Shown: positions 1 to 10,930 of the stretch, piece after piece | Numbering within the stretch: position 1 is the stretch's first letter | How the letters are laid out: each line of letters opens with the position of its first letter | From: Posidonia oceanica | Lineage: Eukaryota; Streptophyta; Magnoliopsida; Alismatales; Posidoniaceae | Reading direction: 5' to 3' | Assembly: GCA_037176725.1 (NCBI GenBank) | Contig: JAZBRS010000060.1 | Span: 56,386,001-56,450,000 of the forward strand | DNA: 64,000 nt | Notes under the pieces: generated by a model | What the model was told of the DNA's origin: nothing | The model's input: the letters and a program-made list of their open reading frames with translations, nothing else | The model's database searches: none | Program-made: the position numbers and the translations under genes

Positions 1-1100
1 TCTGTTAGTTTATTTTTATTATAAGTTAGTCCAGTTACATGACAAACGTCATTTAATTTCTTTTTAGAACCTTATTACATTAACATTTAGTCTGTTATTT
101 TAGTTTTATTACAAATAGGTCCAGCTGTTGTGTTCATTACATTTTATTTCTTTACAGTTAGGCCTGGTATTTTATTTTTATTGCATCCAGGTCCTTTTTT
201 GTATTGCATTTCATTTAAATGGCATTTTAAACTTTACTACCTTAACTTTTAATCCAGCATTTTAGATTTATTACACTTTAGTCCTGTTCTGCATTACATT
301 CCATTTAATTTCATTTCAGAGCTTTATTACTTTAGCATTTAATCCAGTACTTTATTTTTATTGCAAGTTAGTCCTGTTTTGCATTACATTCCATTTAACT
401 TCATTTCAGAGCTTTATTACTTTAGCATTTAAACCAGTACTTTACTTTATTGCAAGTTAGTCCTGTTTTGCATTACTTTCCACTTAACTCATTTTTAGAA
501 CTTTATTACTTTGGCATTTAATCTGGCATTTTAGTTTTATTACATTTAAATCCTCATGCATAGCATTTTCATTTAAATGAGCATTAAACCATATTTCATT
601 GCCAATAAGCCCAATAGTTTTGCATATTTACACATAGGTCCTTTTTCATGCATTTAATCATTTAATTAAGCATTTAAATCACACCGCATTGCTATTTCTA
701 TAGTTTTGCATTATTTGCATTTAAGCCCTTACATTTAGGCACATAGCACCTTAGTCCAAACCCATTTAGGACTTTACATATTTGCATTGCATGCATCATT
801 TCTAGCATTACACTTAGGTCCTCACATTTTAGCACATCCCATTTTAATCCTTGTCACATCTAGGACCTTATTGCATTGCATGCATCTACACATGTGGCAC
901 TTTGCATTTAGGCCCCTGCATTTATTTTGATTTGCATTTAGACCCCTGCATTTATTTTAATTTGCATTTAGGCCCCTACATTCACTCTAATTGCATTTTA
1001 GCCATTGCATTCACTCTAATTGCACATTAGCCCTCGCATTTACTATAATTGCACTTAGGCCCCTGCATTTGTTTTAATTGCACTTAGGTCCCTATCTTTT
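1..1100. repeat. degenerate TTTAGTCC / GCATTTAGGCCC tandem repeats inside LTR A
   Basis: A diverged short-period array built around ATTTTAGTCC or GCATTTAGGCCCCTGCATTT, with units of roughly 30 to 60 bp. The same texture recurs in the solo LTR (12.7-13.9 kb) and LTR C (31.1-32.6 kb), so it is an old internal feature of this LTR family and not a genomic satellite. No coding potential is seen. Confidence 0.75.
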
Positions 1101-2391
1101 GCATTCTTGCATGCATGGCAACTTCATATCATCGCATATCACACCCTAGCACCTGTTTGAGCATTGTTAGCCTCATTACATGTAGGACACCCTGCATTGC
1201 ACACACATAGGGGTAAATTGCACTTAGACCCCCATTTAGACTATTTTTCTGGCCCTTGAGCCATCAGACTGGAAACCCGAATAACTTTGATCGGACCGTC
1301 GGATCTTCATGATCCAACCATCCAGGTCTTCCGGTTCAATGATCTTTCATTCTAACCAAGGTTATTTCAGATCGGGCCTCAGATCTTCAAGATAAGCCCA
1401 CTTGAATCATTGCATATCACTTATTGCATACATACTTGCACTGCATACATTGTTTCGTGCCCTATTTCCTCATGCATTTAGATTAGGGTTTCCGTCTTCG
1501 TCTTCTTTCCCCTTTGCCGATTTTCACACTTGCATTGCGTGGTTTTGTTCAAATGGCTTTCCGATCTTGTTTTCTTTCTCCTTTGCTGGTTTTCACACTT
1601 GCATTGCGCAGTTTTACTTGATGTTTTGTTTCGCATTCACCTCGTGTGGTTTCTCACTTCTGTTTTGTTCCCCTTTGCTTGTCACACACTTGAATTGCGT
1701 GGTTGTATCGGCGTTTCATTTTCTCGCCTGCATTTTCATTAGCGCAGTGATGTTTACTGCCAGTAGTTCTTACTAATCAAGGCCCGCCCTATTCGGAACG
1801 CTGACAGCGTAGCTGAGCACATAGATTGCACGTTTATTTTCTTTCCACGCATCACAACACTTAGAGCATACACTCGGGCATGTTTATTTCAGCAAACATG
1901 GCATTTAGGCAATCATCTGAGCATCCATAGCATAGGCATAGCATCCCTCGTCCCTAGGACGTGCAGTTAGGCAATTGTTGCCGATATCCTGTAAATGCGA
2001 GAGAGATTAGCCAAGAAAGATCGATTCCTCGAGCGTGTCTGGGGTGCCTAACACCTTCCCCACGCGTAACAGGAGTCCTTACCCTTTTTCTAGACCTGCA
2101 ATGACCGTTTTACCCTTATCCTTGGCACGAGCCATCCCTTTTGCATAGTTTTGCATTCGTTTGTAGTTTTTTCCTATTTTCCCTGGATTTCCTCGTCTCC
2201 CGATTGAATAGACTAGGTGGCGACTCCCTTTTGTCTTATCTCTTTTATCTTCACGTTTTCCTGGTATTTTCGAGTCAAGTTTCTCCCTGGGTTCACTACC
2301 GACAGCGGCTTCTTCCCCCTCTCACGGCATGATCGCATCGTGAGCTATGGCAGCATGCAAGGCCTGCCGTGGGCTCCCGGGAAAAGGTCAC
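1..2391 (+). mobile_element. 3' part of the 5' LTR of Tat-like element A (nonautonomous Ty3/gypsy)
   Basis: Non-coding LTR DNA that enters from outside the window. It carries the landmarks shared with the other large LTRs here: degenerate TTTAGTCC repeats (1-1100), the block GGTGCCTAACACCTTCC with CGTAACAGGAGTCCTT (about 2042-2080), AGACTAGGTGGCGACTCC (about 2211), then GAGCTATGGCAGC and an end at GGTCACA (2391). The same block order occurs near 15.3-15.7 kb, 33.4-33.7 kb and, inverted, at 8.0-8.3 and 40.6-40.9 kb. The end is placed by alignment with the minus element's GGTTACA terminus followed by its primer site. Short ORFs in it are treated as chance. Confidence 0.7.
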
Positions 2392-2397
2392 AGGAAA

Positions 2398-2414
2398 GTG
2401 GCAATTCCATATCT
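2398..2414 (+). other. decayed primer-binding site of element A
   Basis: TGGCAATTCC follows the LTR end after a short spacer, at the position where the minus element has TGGCGACTCCGCTAGGG. That sequence is complementary to the 3' end of a plant tRNA-Arg, the primer type known from Ogre/Tat elements. The A copy keeps TGGC and TCC but has lost the rest. The call depends on position more than on the match. Confidence 0.45.
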
Positions 2415-2509
2415 GCTTTATCTTTGTTTTCTCTCTTAGCGACGGCACTCATAGTGATCTCTCTCTTTCGGACCCCTCACCGGTCTGGATTACCGAGACG
2501 GGGATAGCT

Positions 2510-3660
2510 ACACCCTCCAACGAGGAATATATCGAAATAATCATCAAGGGGGCGCAGCCAGTGACTGGAGCCCTACTGTCCATCCAACCAGTCACTAGTT
2601 TTGCATCCCTGATTAGAGCTGGCACCCGCATGGAAAGCTTGCTACGAAGTGGGTATTTCCTCTCACTCTCTGCAATGGCTAGGCATGCCAACAACCCCTC
2701 CAGCAACAACCGCCGCAGCAGCAACAACAACAACAACGACTCCGCCACCAGCTACCTTGGACAGCACGCCATCGTGTACATCGATTCTCCCCCTAAGCCT
2801 GCCTATGCAGAGAGTCAGCCAGACTCTACTCTGCTAGATTATGCACATGATCTTGCTCACACTTCCACCGTCGAGCAAGTGCATCACGTCGCACCAGCTC
2901 GGCAAGGACTCCAACCGGGACGAAGATGACCTCATTGTGCCGAGTGTGATTACACCCATCTGGCCGAGCCACTGAGTGTCATCTTCCCCCAGGTTGAGTC
3001 GCTTCTGAGATTCTCGACTGTCCGTTTGTCACCGAACCCCCCTCCGCGATGGCATAATGCGGATCAGTTCTGCAGTTTCCATCGGGCCACCGAGCACTCG
3101 ATGGATGACTGCTTCACTTTACGGGACGCCGTTCAGCGCCTGATCAATCGAAAGGTCATCAGCGTCGACGCACAGGAGGCAACACCTGCACCAATACCAA
3201 TACCAGCACTAGCACACCCTAGTGTAGCCGGCCCTTCTTCTTCCGAGTCTACAAGCTTCAAAGATGTCAGAACCTCGAGGGTCTTCTCCCTCACTCCAGT
3301 CTTCTCTGAGTCTAGCTCCACCCCGGTGGATCTTTCCAATCCCACTGGCACAATCTCCTTTTCCTACCTTTCCTAGCTGACCCGAGGGATGCTCGGAGAC
3401 GCCGCGATAGCATCGACAGCAAACTCGATCGCAGCACCACCCAGGTCAGCATCTCCTCCAACCCTAGCAGCACCAGTGCTCCCCGCACTGCCATCAGCAG
3501 CACCAGTGCTCCCCGCACTGCCCTTAGCAACACCAATGCTCCCTGCACTGCCATTAGTAGCTTCAACAGCCCCAGTGCTGCCTGCACTGTTGACAGCAGA
3601 CCCCACCGACAGCGCCAGCAGTGTGGGAGCGGATCCAGCACTTCCCTCCTGAGGTTGCTG
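2510..3660 (+). pseudogene. truncated gag remnant of element A (C-terminal half)
   Basis: The translated pieces match the second half of gag in elements B and C: PSNEEYIEIIIKGAQP, FASLIRAGTRMESLLRSG, then a Q/N/S/P-rich stretch and a zinc knuckle FCSFHRATEHSMDDC (C-x2-H-x4-H-x4-C, about 3067-3111), followed by TLRDAVQRLINRKV. The whole N-terminal half and the core ending KWFTSLDM are absent. The coding remnant starts about 120 bp after the primer site, where B and C have more than 1 kb of leader first. Frames change near 2930-3030 and 3376. It ends in an A/P/S-rich tail running into a splice-donor-like sequence. It cannot make a working Gag. Confidence 0.8.
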
Positions 3661-3677
3661 ACAGGTAAGTCCCTCTT
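3661..3677 (+). promoter_or_regulatory. conserved splice-donor-like site at the end of gag (element A)
   Basis: ACAG|GTAAGT, with the GT at 3665, is an almost ideal plant 5' splice site. It sits exactly where gag coding stops and is followed by CCCTCTT. The same sequence lies at the same place in element C (GT at 24485). Ogre-like elements are known to splice an intron out of the gag-pol transcript. Use of this site in A is inferred. Confidence 0.5.
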
Positions 3678-5502
3678 ACCTCTCTTTTGATTTCTGCATT
3701 GTCTTTTCTTTTCTTTTCGTTTTGTTTTTGCATTTTCTCTCCTTATAAGAAAACAATAAAAAAACATAAAATCAGCAAAAACCTAAAAACATGCATTTCT
3801 TTTCTTCACATTGCACCGGACTGGCCGCCTTAACTGCCCGTTGACGCCTGTCAAAATGTCTATCCAGGCTGGCAGCCTTAACTGCTGGCGATAAGTCCGT
3901 TAACTTATCATCCTACACATGCATATAACTTCTAACATGCACGTTTCTCCCCGCATGTACATATCACCTCCTGCATGCACATATCATTTCCTGCATTCGG
4001 GAAAACCCCAAAAACAAAAAAAATCAAAATATGCAAAACTACAAAAATATGTTTTCCTTTCCGCTAGTTTTCAACTTTATGTTTTCCTAAAAGAAAAACC
4101 ATAAAAATCACAAAACCAACAAAAATCCAAAAACATGTGTAAAATCCAAAAAACACATAAAAATTTGCATAATTACAAACCCAGCTTTGGACAAACAAGT
4201 AGCACCAAGAGGATGCCAAGCATCAACGTCTCAGGCAGTACTCACCCGAGCAGCGCCATCTCATTGCATGTGGCCACAGTGTGAGACTTAGAGCAGAATA
4301 TAGCATCTTGTGGAGCTCAAAACTCCAAAAGCGAGATCCACCCAATCAAGAGGGTCCACCAGACATGGAGAGGACCAAAGCAGAGCAGAGCATAGCCAGA
4401 GGCTGTCTATACATATAGCAGAGGCTGAGGGTGTACGCCGACTAGCCGAACTGTTAACGCCTCATCAGGGACTGGAACCCCAAGAGGACGAAGAAATGCA
4501 TATCCAAAAGAATAGAGATCAAGTGAGCAAAAAATATGATAACAAGATATGCATGCTAGGCATAAAAGAAAAATGAAGAAAGAAGACGCCCATGAGAGGA
4601 GTGACTCGGACGAGCATCGAAGGCCCCTAAGCTTTCAACTCCAAGCACAACATTGCCAACTACACGGGAAACATTTTCTGGAGGACGTGGCCCCACCCTC
4701 AGAGCGAAGCAGCACGCTCCAATCCCTTGTGCAGACAACAACTCTACCCCCTAGCAGGCTAGATGCAACTCCAGTAACTCAAGAGGGGAAAAAGAAAAAT
4801 CAACCCGAGAGCGTCAAAAGCAGTAGTCGGTCCTTGAGGAATTAAGACGGAGGCTATGAAGCCACATCCAACGCTTTTGCTACCCACATGCAGCCAAAGG
4901 CTATACTCTTCAAAACTGAGGCCTCATCCCAAACTAAGAGTGAGAATGAGAACCACCAACCACAACTCAACATGGCATTGCTTACGGATCGAGAACTCCT
5001 GAATTAGGAAGTGCAGACACATCCTCTCGCCAAACGACTGCTTTGAATCCGAAGTCACCAAAAACCTAATACATGCATAATAAACTACCCTTCCCTTCTT
5101 CCTGTTTTCGAAAACCAGAGTCAAGGACGAGCACTTTTGCCTGACCTCTCTCAGAGGCTCCGCGCTTTTCAAATTTTGGCCGCCCACTGCATTGGGTAGG
5201 TCCTTGATGACCGACATGTCCCTTGTTTGTCACTCCGTGACGTTACATCGTATGCCCGCTCTGAGACCATTGCACACCCGCCACGATGGGCCCCTACACT
5301 TTCCTTTGCACCCCGGGCTGGCAACCCTAACTGCTCGGTTGACACCCGTTAAAATGTCACCTCGGGTTGATGATCCCTAACTATCCGGTGATGAGTCCAT
5401 TAACTCCTCAATGGGCTGGCAGCCCTAAATGTTCGGCGATAGGTCCGTTAACTTATCATCTATCCGTCCTTCGCATTTCGATGCCAAGGGCGCTTCGGTT
5501 GT

Positions 5503-5530
5503 CCCTTGGTATCATCCCTGATACCAAGGG
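5503..5530 (+). repeat. GTATC hairpin, copy 1 (element A)
   Basis: Arms CCCTTGGTATCA (5503-5514) and TGATACCAAGGG (5519-5530) are perfectly complementary around the 4-nt loop TCCC. Compared with copies 3, 4 and 5, a C-G pair is replaced by a T-A pair on both arms, so complementarity is kept. Confidence 0.85.
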
Positions 5531-5842
5531 CATCTTTTTTGCTGCCCTCTAGTATCAATTCCCCATCTCACTAGGCTAGCAGTCCTAATTGCTCGGCGAT
5601 AGGTCCGTTAACTTATCATCCTGCATTTTCTCTTGCATCTATCCCATAGTATTCCCCATCGGCATTGCACATCCCGCACGATGAGCCTTTACATCCATCT
5701 CATTGCACCGGGCTGATACCCCTAACTATCCGACGATGAGTCCGTCAACTCACCACCTGGCTGGTACCCCTAACAACTCGATTGGCAAACATGTTAACTT
5801 TGTCTCCACCTTGCATCTCAATGCCAAGGGCGCTTTGGCTGT

Positions 5843-5871
5843 CCCCTGGTATCGTTCACCGATACCAGAGG
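5843..5871 (+). repeat. GTATC hairpin, copy 2 (element A)
   Basis: Core arms CTGGTATCG (5846-5854) and CGATACCAG (5860-5868) pair perfectly around TTCAC. The outer part CCC / AGG has one mismatch. The loop-closing pair is G-C where copies 1, 3, 4 and 5 have A-T, again changed on both arms. Confidence 0.8.
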
Positions 5872-6063
5872 CATCTTTATTTGCTGTCCTATGGTATCAC
5901 ATTTCCATCTGCATCTAGGCTGACATCCCTAACGGTTACGGGAACCTCTATAGACCTCTGCCACACCTTCGGGTATGGTATTCTTGTTGCATTTGTGGTT
6001 ACAAGTCATCCCACTTGTCACCACCTCTCTTGCCTGACAAACTCGCTGGCCTGTCACCGCCTT

Positions 6064-6098
6064 CGATACCAAGTGCATCTAGCAGTCCTTTGGTATCG
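6064..6098 (+). repeat. inverted GTATC repeat with a longer loop (element A)
   Basis: CGATACCAA (6064-6072) and TTGGTATCG (6090-6098) are perfect inverse complements separated by 17 nt. The arm order is reversed relative to the six main hairpins, which suggests that neighbouring units can also pair with each other. Confidence 0.7.
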
Positions 6099-6385
6099 TC
6101 TCACCCCCATTCGGGCTAATAGCCCTAGCTATCCGGTGATGAGTCCGTTAACTCCTCATAAGGCCGATAACCCCCAACTATCCGGTGATGAGTCCGTCAA
6201 CTCCTCACAGGGCTGATAACCCCTAACTATCCGGCGATAGGTCCGTTAACATATCACCCTTCGTCATGTAGCGTAATAGCATTCTGTTGGATAACATTAG
6301 CATCTCATTGCATGTCATCATGTAACTTCCTTGTGTTCCCAGTAGAGTCAGTCCTAGTATTGCATCTCATCATCACACAGACATC

Positions 6386-6900
6386 GCGTGCTTAGGATTC
6401 GAACCCCTGGTTCGCGTATTGCATAAGGTAGCATCCTTAGCACTCGCAACTCTACGTAGCTTGCCAGCTTTGGATGACACCCGCGGTAGTGCGTGACCAG
6501 GATCACTTTCTCGATTTCGCGTGCTCGACGTCACACTGTATATACTCTGCATTTCACTGCATAACATCTCATCACATTGCATTCTCGTTGCGCTGCTACT
6601 CCCTGTAGTCATTACACCAACTCCCGCATTCCATTTTCTCAGACATTGCATGCTTAGGAAATCGAACCCCTAGTTCGCGCATTGCTTAAAGTGGTATCTT
6701 CAGCATTCCGCAGCTTCCTTACAAGTAGCCAACTTGAGATAACACCCGCAGTGGTGCACGGCCAAGATCGCTTCCTTGGCATTACGTGCCCGACATCGCA
6801 TGCACATCCACAGCATTTTACTTTCAGCATTCTACTTTCAGTATTTAACTTTCAGCACTCTACCTTCAGTATTTTACTTTCAGCCGCTGCACCACCTTCG
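6386..6900 (+). repeat. tandem duplication of about 262 bp plus TTTCAGCA micro-repeats (3' UTR A)
   Basis: A segment beginning GCGTGCTTAGGA and continuing through GTTCGCG, GATGACACCCGC and the TTTCGCGTGC area is present at about 6386 and again at about 6648. The same pair occurs in element C at about 26.98 and 27.25 kb, so the duplication predates the split of A and C. Units like CTTTCAGCATTCTA follow at 6825-6890. Confidence 0.7.
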
Positions 6901-7301
6901 CCTTAAGCAAAGCTTGGCGAATGGCACTCCCACGCTAGAGCTGTACACCGCTAAGCACACTTCATCCTCTGGCCTTCCTATCCGTATTGCCCAGCGACCA
7001 ACTGCATTGCATTTTTTCCGCCACACTATCACGTGCATGCATCGCCCATGTCCCCCAAGTGGAGTACAGCACAGCGAGCATTAGCGTAAGCATCACATCT
7101 GCATTAGCACTGTACACTAGCCATGCACTGGCACTGCATCCTGGTGTTCGCATTTACATCTGCATTGCGGCAACGAGTCATGACTTTTGGTGTATCCACC
7201 GAATAAGTGGCTCATGTCCACAGCAACGTTGGCCTCTTGCCGATGTCAGGAGGGGTGTCATGTAAACCCTGAGCCATGGTCTCGCTACGCTTGACCTCGC
7301 T

Positions 7302-7315
7302 CAGGGAGGGGCATC
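7302..7315 (+). other. polypurine tract of element A
   Basis: CAGGGAGGGGCATC directly precedes the LTR start TGTTGACACCCC. The same tract precedes LTR C (28551-28563) and, inverted, the 3' LTR of B (8926-8940). A polypurine tract primes plus-strand DNA synthesis in LTR retrotransposons and fixes the start of the 3' LTR here. Confidence 0.8.
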
Positions 7316-8002
7316 TGTTGACACCCCATTTTTACGCCTAGCCGGCGGATTGCACTTGGAGGAACGAGCTCGGAAGCGGCAAACCCCACCTCAAACCACA
7401 ACCAAAACCTAAAACCCCACTTTCCATCCAAAACCCTAAACCAACACCGAAACCTACCCAAGCCCAAGCCCATTTAATAGGCCCTGAAGAGTCAGGAGGG
7501 CCTGGTCGGCCATCACAGCGGCGACAAGCCCTGTCGCCTCTCACAGTGGTGACTAAGGTTGTCGCCAAGCAGAGAGGTGACTCACCTGCAAACTCTTCTC
7601 CCGCACGAACGGCCACCTCCCACGACCTGTTCCCATGCCGTCGGCCGCTATCGTGCACGCCATCCCTCGCCAGACCTCACCCATGCCTCTGACACTCACC
7701 AGGCCACGCCTTGCCAGCCCATTCCCGTGCATGCCTAGCCTTGCCACTGTCCTTCTTGCCAGAGGTTGGCAGAACAAAACCACCACTCTCCACAGAACCC
7801 ATGAGCACCGGCGACACTCAACCCACCTGATCCCATTGTCGCGCAATCCATAGTGTGCTTTGGCGATCCAGGAACACTCCCCAGATCCTCAGCCTTCATC
7901 CAAACTTTTCACAGCCCTCCTTAGCCTCCTAGATGGCTGCCAAGCCTCGCCGTAGTTCCCACTATCTGCCGGAACCCATCACCAACGATGCCTCCGTCCA
8001 TC
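7316..8002 (+). mobile_element. truncated 3' LTR of element A
   Basis: The stretch starts TGTTGACACCCCATTTTT immediately after the polypurine tract, as the other LTRs of this group do, but stops after 687 bp at the 3' LTR of minus element B. Related full LTRs here are 5.2 and 6.1 kb. The missing rest is not seen on the far side of B (after 41559), so this is not a clean insertion of B into A. The content is CCCTAAACC-type U3-like sequence without a convincing gene. Confidence 0.65.
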
Positions 8003-8924
8003 TGTAACCTTATCCCCGTACCTCGACGTCGGATCGACCGACATCGGGCGAAAAGAGGGAGAGTGTCACAGATAATGGCAAAGGAGGAAAACAAAGAGAT
8101 AAAGCAAAAACAAAGTCGCTACCTAGTCTATTCAATCGGGAGACGAGGAAAACCAAGGGAAATGCAAGAAAACATGCAAATGAATTCAATGCTATGCAAA
8201 ATGATTGACTCGTGCCAAGGACGAGGGCAAAATGGTCACTGTAGGTCCAAAGAAAGGGTAAGGACTCCTGTTACGTGCGGAAAAGGTGTTAGGCACTCCC
8301 GACACGCCCAAGGAATCGATCTTTCTTAGCTAATCTCGCTCGCATTTGCAGGATTATCGGCAATGATTGCCTTTAACTGTACGTCCAAGGGGCGAGGGAT
8401 GCCATGCCATGTTATTAATGCTTTAAATGCCTAAATTCTTGAATGCCATGCATGAAAATTAAACGTGCAGTCTATGTGCTCCACTGCTTGTGTTCCAAAC
8501 TGGGCAAGCCCTGGTTCATAAGAACTCTAGACAGTAAGCATCACTGTCCTAAATGCTATGCAAGCCAGAAAACAAAACACCAAAGAAAACCATGCAATGT
8601 GAATAGCGGCAAGCGATGGAAAACAAGTCCGAGGCGGAAAACCACAGGAAAGCGGGCGATGCAAGGCGTAAAACAGGAAACAGGGGTCCGACAGCATGCA
8701 CAAGTGTCAAGGCATGTATCGGAGGCAACAAAATGCGAAAAGCGACAACCAAAATGAAATCGGCGCTTAAAAACAGTGTGCTGTAAACTGTAAAGTGTTG
8801 GATGCTGGACTGACCAGCGTCTTATGTTAGACACAGGAGCAAGTGGAGATTGGCTATCCTAGGGTCCGAGCGAGCTTGCAAGAGGATCCACCATCATCCA
8901 GGATGTCAAAATGGGTGGTCTATA
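8003..8924 (-). mobile_element. 3' LTR of element B
   Basis: This 922-bp copy aligns end to end with 40633-41559. Both share TGTAACCTTATCCCCGTACC at the low end and the TGTCAAAATG...TCTA end next to the polypurine tract. Over the first ~245 bp I count about 19 differences by eye, mostly transitions, so the two LTRs have been diverging for a long time. The low end contains the same GGTGTTAGGCAC and AGTCGC(T/C)ACCTAGTCTATTC blocks as the much longer + strand LTRs, so it is a shortened member of the same LTR family. Confidence 0.85.
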
Positions 8925-8925
8925 G

Positions 8926-8940
8926 ATGCCCCTCCCTGAG
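8926..8940 (-). other. polypurine tract of element B
   Basis: Read on the minus strand, CTCAGGGAGGGGCAT lies directly before the 3' LTR. It matches the tracts of A and C, including the preceding TTGACCTCGCT. This identifies 8003-8924 as a 3' LTR with internal sequence attached and not a solo LTR. Confidence 0.8.
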
Positions 8941-9388
8941 CGAGGTCAAGGGGACCGAGGCTGCTGCTCAGGGTTGACAAGACACCCCTCCTGACAGTGG
9001 TTGGAGTACAATGTTGCTGTAGGCCTGAGTCACTTATTCGACGGATGCACCGAAAATCATGACTCGTTGCCGAAATGCGAATGCAGATGCAGATGCAATG
9101 CAATGCAATGAGATGCAGCAAAGTTGATGCTAAAGTAAAACTTGCACTAATGTTTGTGCGCTGAACTCCACTGGGGAGATGCGAGCGATGCATGCAATGC
9201 AGATGATTATGAGTTGACGGGCTCATCACTGGATAGTTAGAGTTATCGACCCAAGGAGTTGACGTACTCGTCACCAGATAGTTAGGGTTATCAAGTCAAA
9301 GAAAGAACGCTTGACAGGGTGACAGATGTCATCTGGGTAGTTAGGACTACCAAACCAAAGAAGATACCGAGGGCAGCAAAATAAGATG

Positions 9389-9418
9389 CCCCTGGTATCA
9401 AGGGGATGATACCAGGGG
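9389..9418 (-). repeat. GTATC hairpin, copy 3 (element B)
   Basis: Arms CCCCTGGTATCA (9389-9400) and TGATACCAGGGG (9407-9418) are perfect, with a 6-nt loop. The tandem array begins right next to it (GCACGCAAAGG from about 9428), so one edge of the array coincides with the hairpin. Confidence 0.85.
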
Positions 9419-9424
9419 ACAGCC

Positions 9425-9680
9425 AAAGCACGCAAAGGACTTGTCCTCAAAGTAAGGAAGCAAGCAAATGTGACTTCGAAAAGGCACGCAAAGGGCTTGT
9501 CCTCAAAGTAAGGAAGCAAGCAGACGTGACTTCGAAAAGGCACGCAAAGGGCTTGTCCTCAAAGTAAGGAAGCAAACAGAAGTGACTTCGGAAAGGCACG
9601 CAAAGGGCTTGTCCTCAAAGTAAGGAAGCAAGCAGACGTGACTTCAAAAAGGCACGCAAAGGGCTCATCCTCAAAGTAAG
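9425..9680. repeat. tandem array, left part (56-bp units) in the 3' UTR of B
   Basis: About four and a half units contain AAAGTAAGGAAGCAAGCAGA, CGTGACTTCGAAAAGG and CACGCAAAGGGCTTGTCCTC. The spacing between successive CACGCAAAGGGC motifs at 9485 and 9541 is 56 bp. The array is split by the solo LTR and continues at 15755. ORFs through it simply repeat a short peptide and are not considered genes. Confidence 0.9.
9676..9680 (+). repeat. left target-site duplication GTAAG
   Basis: GTAAG immediately precedes the solo LTR and is repeated exactly at 15755-15759. Confidence 0.9.
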
Positions 9681-10369
9681 TGTTGACACCCCATTTTGAC
9701 AGGCTGAATCAATGGAATCTTTCTGGTGGCTTCTGGATCCAAAACTACACCTTTCTCTTCATCCTTCTCTTCAATTCAAGCCCAAACCAAAACCTAGAAT
9801 GACACCCATTTCCCAAACCCAAAAACCATCCAAAAACCATAGCAAAATCCATCCTTCCTAACCTAGAAAACCCACCAAAAAACCCTTAGAACTTCAAACC
9901 AAAACCACTCCCAAAAATCCTAGAAAACTTAGGTAAAACTACCCTTTTTCTACACCTCAAAACCCCTACAAAACCTTCCAAAATCCAACTTCGAATCCTA
10001 GGTCCAACACTAGAAATCCTAGGCCACATACTCACCAAATTCGACCTCATTTCTAAGCCTTTATCCCCTTCATTTCTCCAAATTATCCTTTTCTCTCTCC
10101 TAAATTATTCTTTTCACTCTCCTCTCTATCCTCCCTCTTATTCTCCTTCTTTTCACTCCCTTCTCTCTCCTTTCCTTGCCTGGCAGTGGGCCCACCTTGT
10201 GCATCCCTCTTTTCTGTATTTTATTTGTTTTTTTATTTTATTTTTAGCTTATCCCTTGATTTTCTAATATTTATTTTCCTCCCTCTCCTCTTTTTCTTTT
10301 TTCCTTCTCCATTTCTTCCTTTTCTTCTTCCTCTTCTTTTTCTTTTCCTTTCTTCTACTAAACCTTTAA

Positions 10370-10930
10370 AAAACCCTTTAAAACTCTAATTAAAAAAGGA
10401 AAACAAAAGAAAAACAAATCAAAATCCTAAGAAGAAGTAATTAAAAACATGGGAAAAACAACTAAAAAGAAAAACCCAACTAAATCCAACTAAAATAAGA
10501 AACTAAGAATGCAATCTAAAAAATGCAAAACAAACAAAAGAAAATGCTATTAAAAACAAACAAAACCAAAATATAATCAAAACAAACAAAAAGCAAGAAC
10601 CCTATTAAAAATAATCAAAAGCAAAACCTAGAAAAAAGAAACAATTAAAAACACTAAGACAAGTAATTAAAAAACACTTAAGGAAACAATTAAAACCTAA
10701 AACAAGTTTAAAAGACTTAATTAAAAAGAAAAAAGGAAAAAACTTAACAAGAAAAACTGAACTAAAAAATAATTAAAAAACTTAACAAACATTTAAAACA
10801 AAATCAAAAAAAACGATTTAAAGAAAACTTAAGGAAAATCCTAAAAACTAAAAACAAAAGCTAAAACCCTAATTAACTAATTAAAAACAATCTTTAAAAA
10901 CCTAAATAAAAATCTCAACACTAAAAAACA
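10370..10930. repeat. A-rich low-complexity tract inside the solo LTR
   Basis: About 560 bp dominated by A with AAAACC, TAATTAAAAA and AAACAAA words. On either side are T/C-rich tracts. It may be an expanded poly-purine region of U3. It has no long ORF. Confidence 0.75.

Larger units (their letters stand above)
5330..6270 (+). repeat. dispersed CCCTAACTATCCGG / GGTCCGTTAACTTATC repeats (3' UTR A)
   Basis: A unit of about 45 to 50 bp reads roughly: GGCTGATA, CCCTAACTATCCGGCGAT, then AGGTCCGTTAACTTATCA. It recurs many times with variable spacing; the 6105-6260 part is the most regular. The same unit fills 24.65-24.80 and 26.24-26.92 kb in element C. GTTAAC inside it is a palindrome. No coding meaning was found. 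Confidence 0.8.
3678..7301 (+). other. repeat-rich 3' UTR of element A; pol absent
   Basis: No protease, RT, RNase H or integrase is recognisable between the end of gag and the polypurine tract. The stretch aligns in order with element C (24.5-28.55 kb): a block at 4150-5250 matches 25.1-26.2 kb, then GGTCCGTTAACTTATC repeats, GTATC hairpins, a 262-bp duplication and TTTCAGCA micro-repeats. Because both copies lack pol in the same place, I read this as family structure and not as separate deletions. Confidence 0.65.

Noticed and set aside
3312..3767. 151-aa minus ORF opposite the gag tail of A
   Set aside because: Antisense shadow of an Ala/Pro/Leu-repeat gag tail; the same shadow appears opposite gag C at 24225-24444.
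5330..6270. CCCTAAC motifs resembling plant telomere repeats
   Set aside because: CCCTAAC is embedded in a 45- to 50-bp unit ending CTATCCGG and is never a (CCCTAAA)n run.
6395..6405. GGATTCGAACC, resembling a tRNA B box on the minus strand (four copies in A and C)
   Set aside because: The stem around it does not pair, no acceptor stem or A box is present, and it belongs to the 262-bp UTR duplication.
9425..9680. CRISPR-like regular repeats
   Set aside because: Units are contiguous without unique spacers, in plant retroelement DNA.
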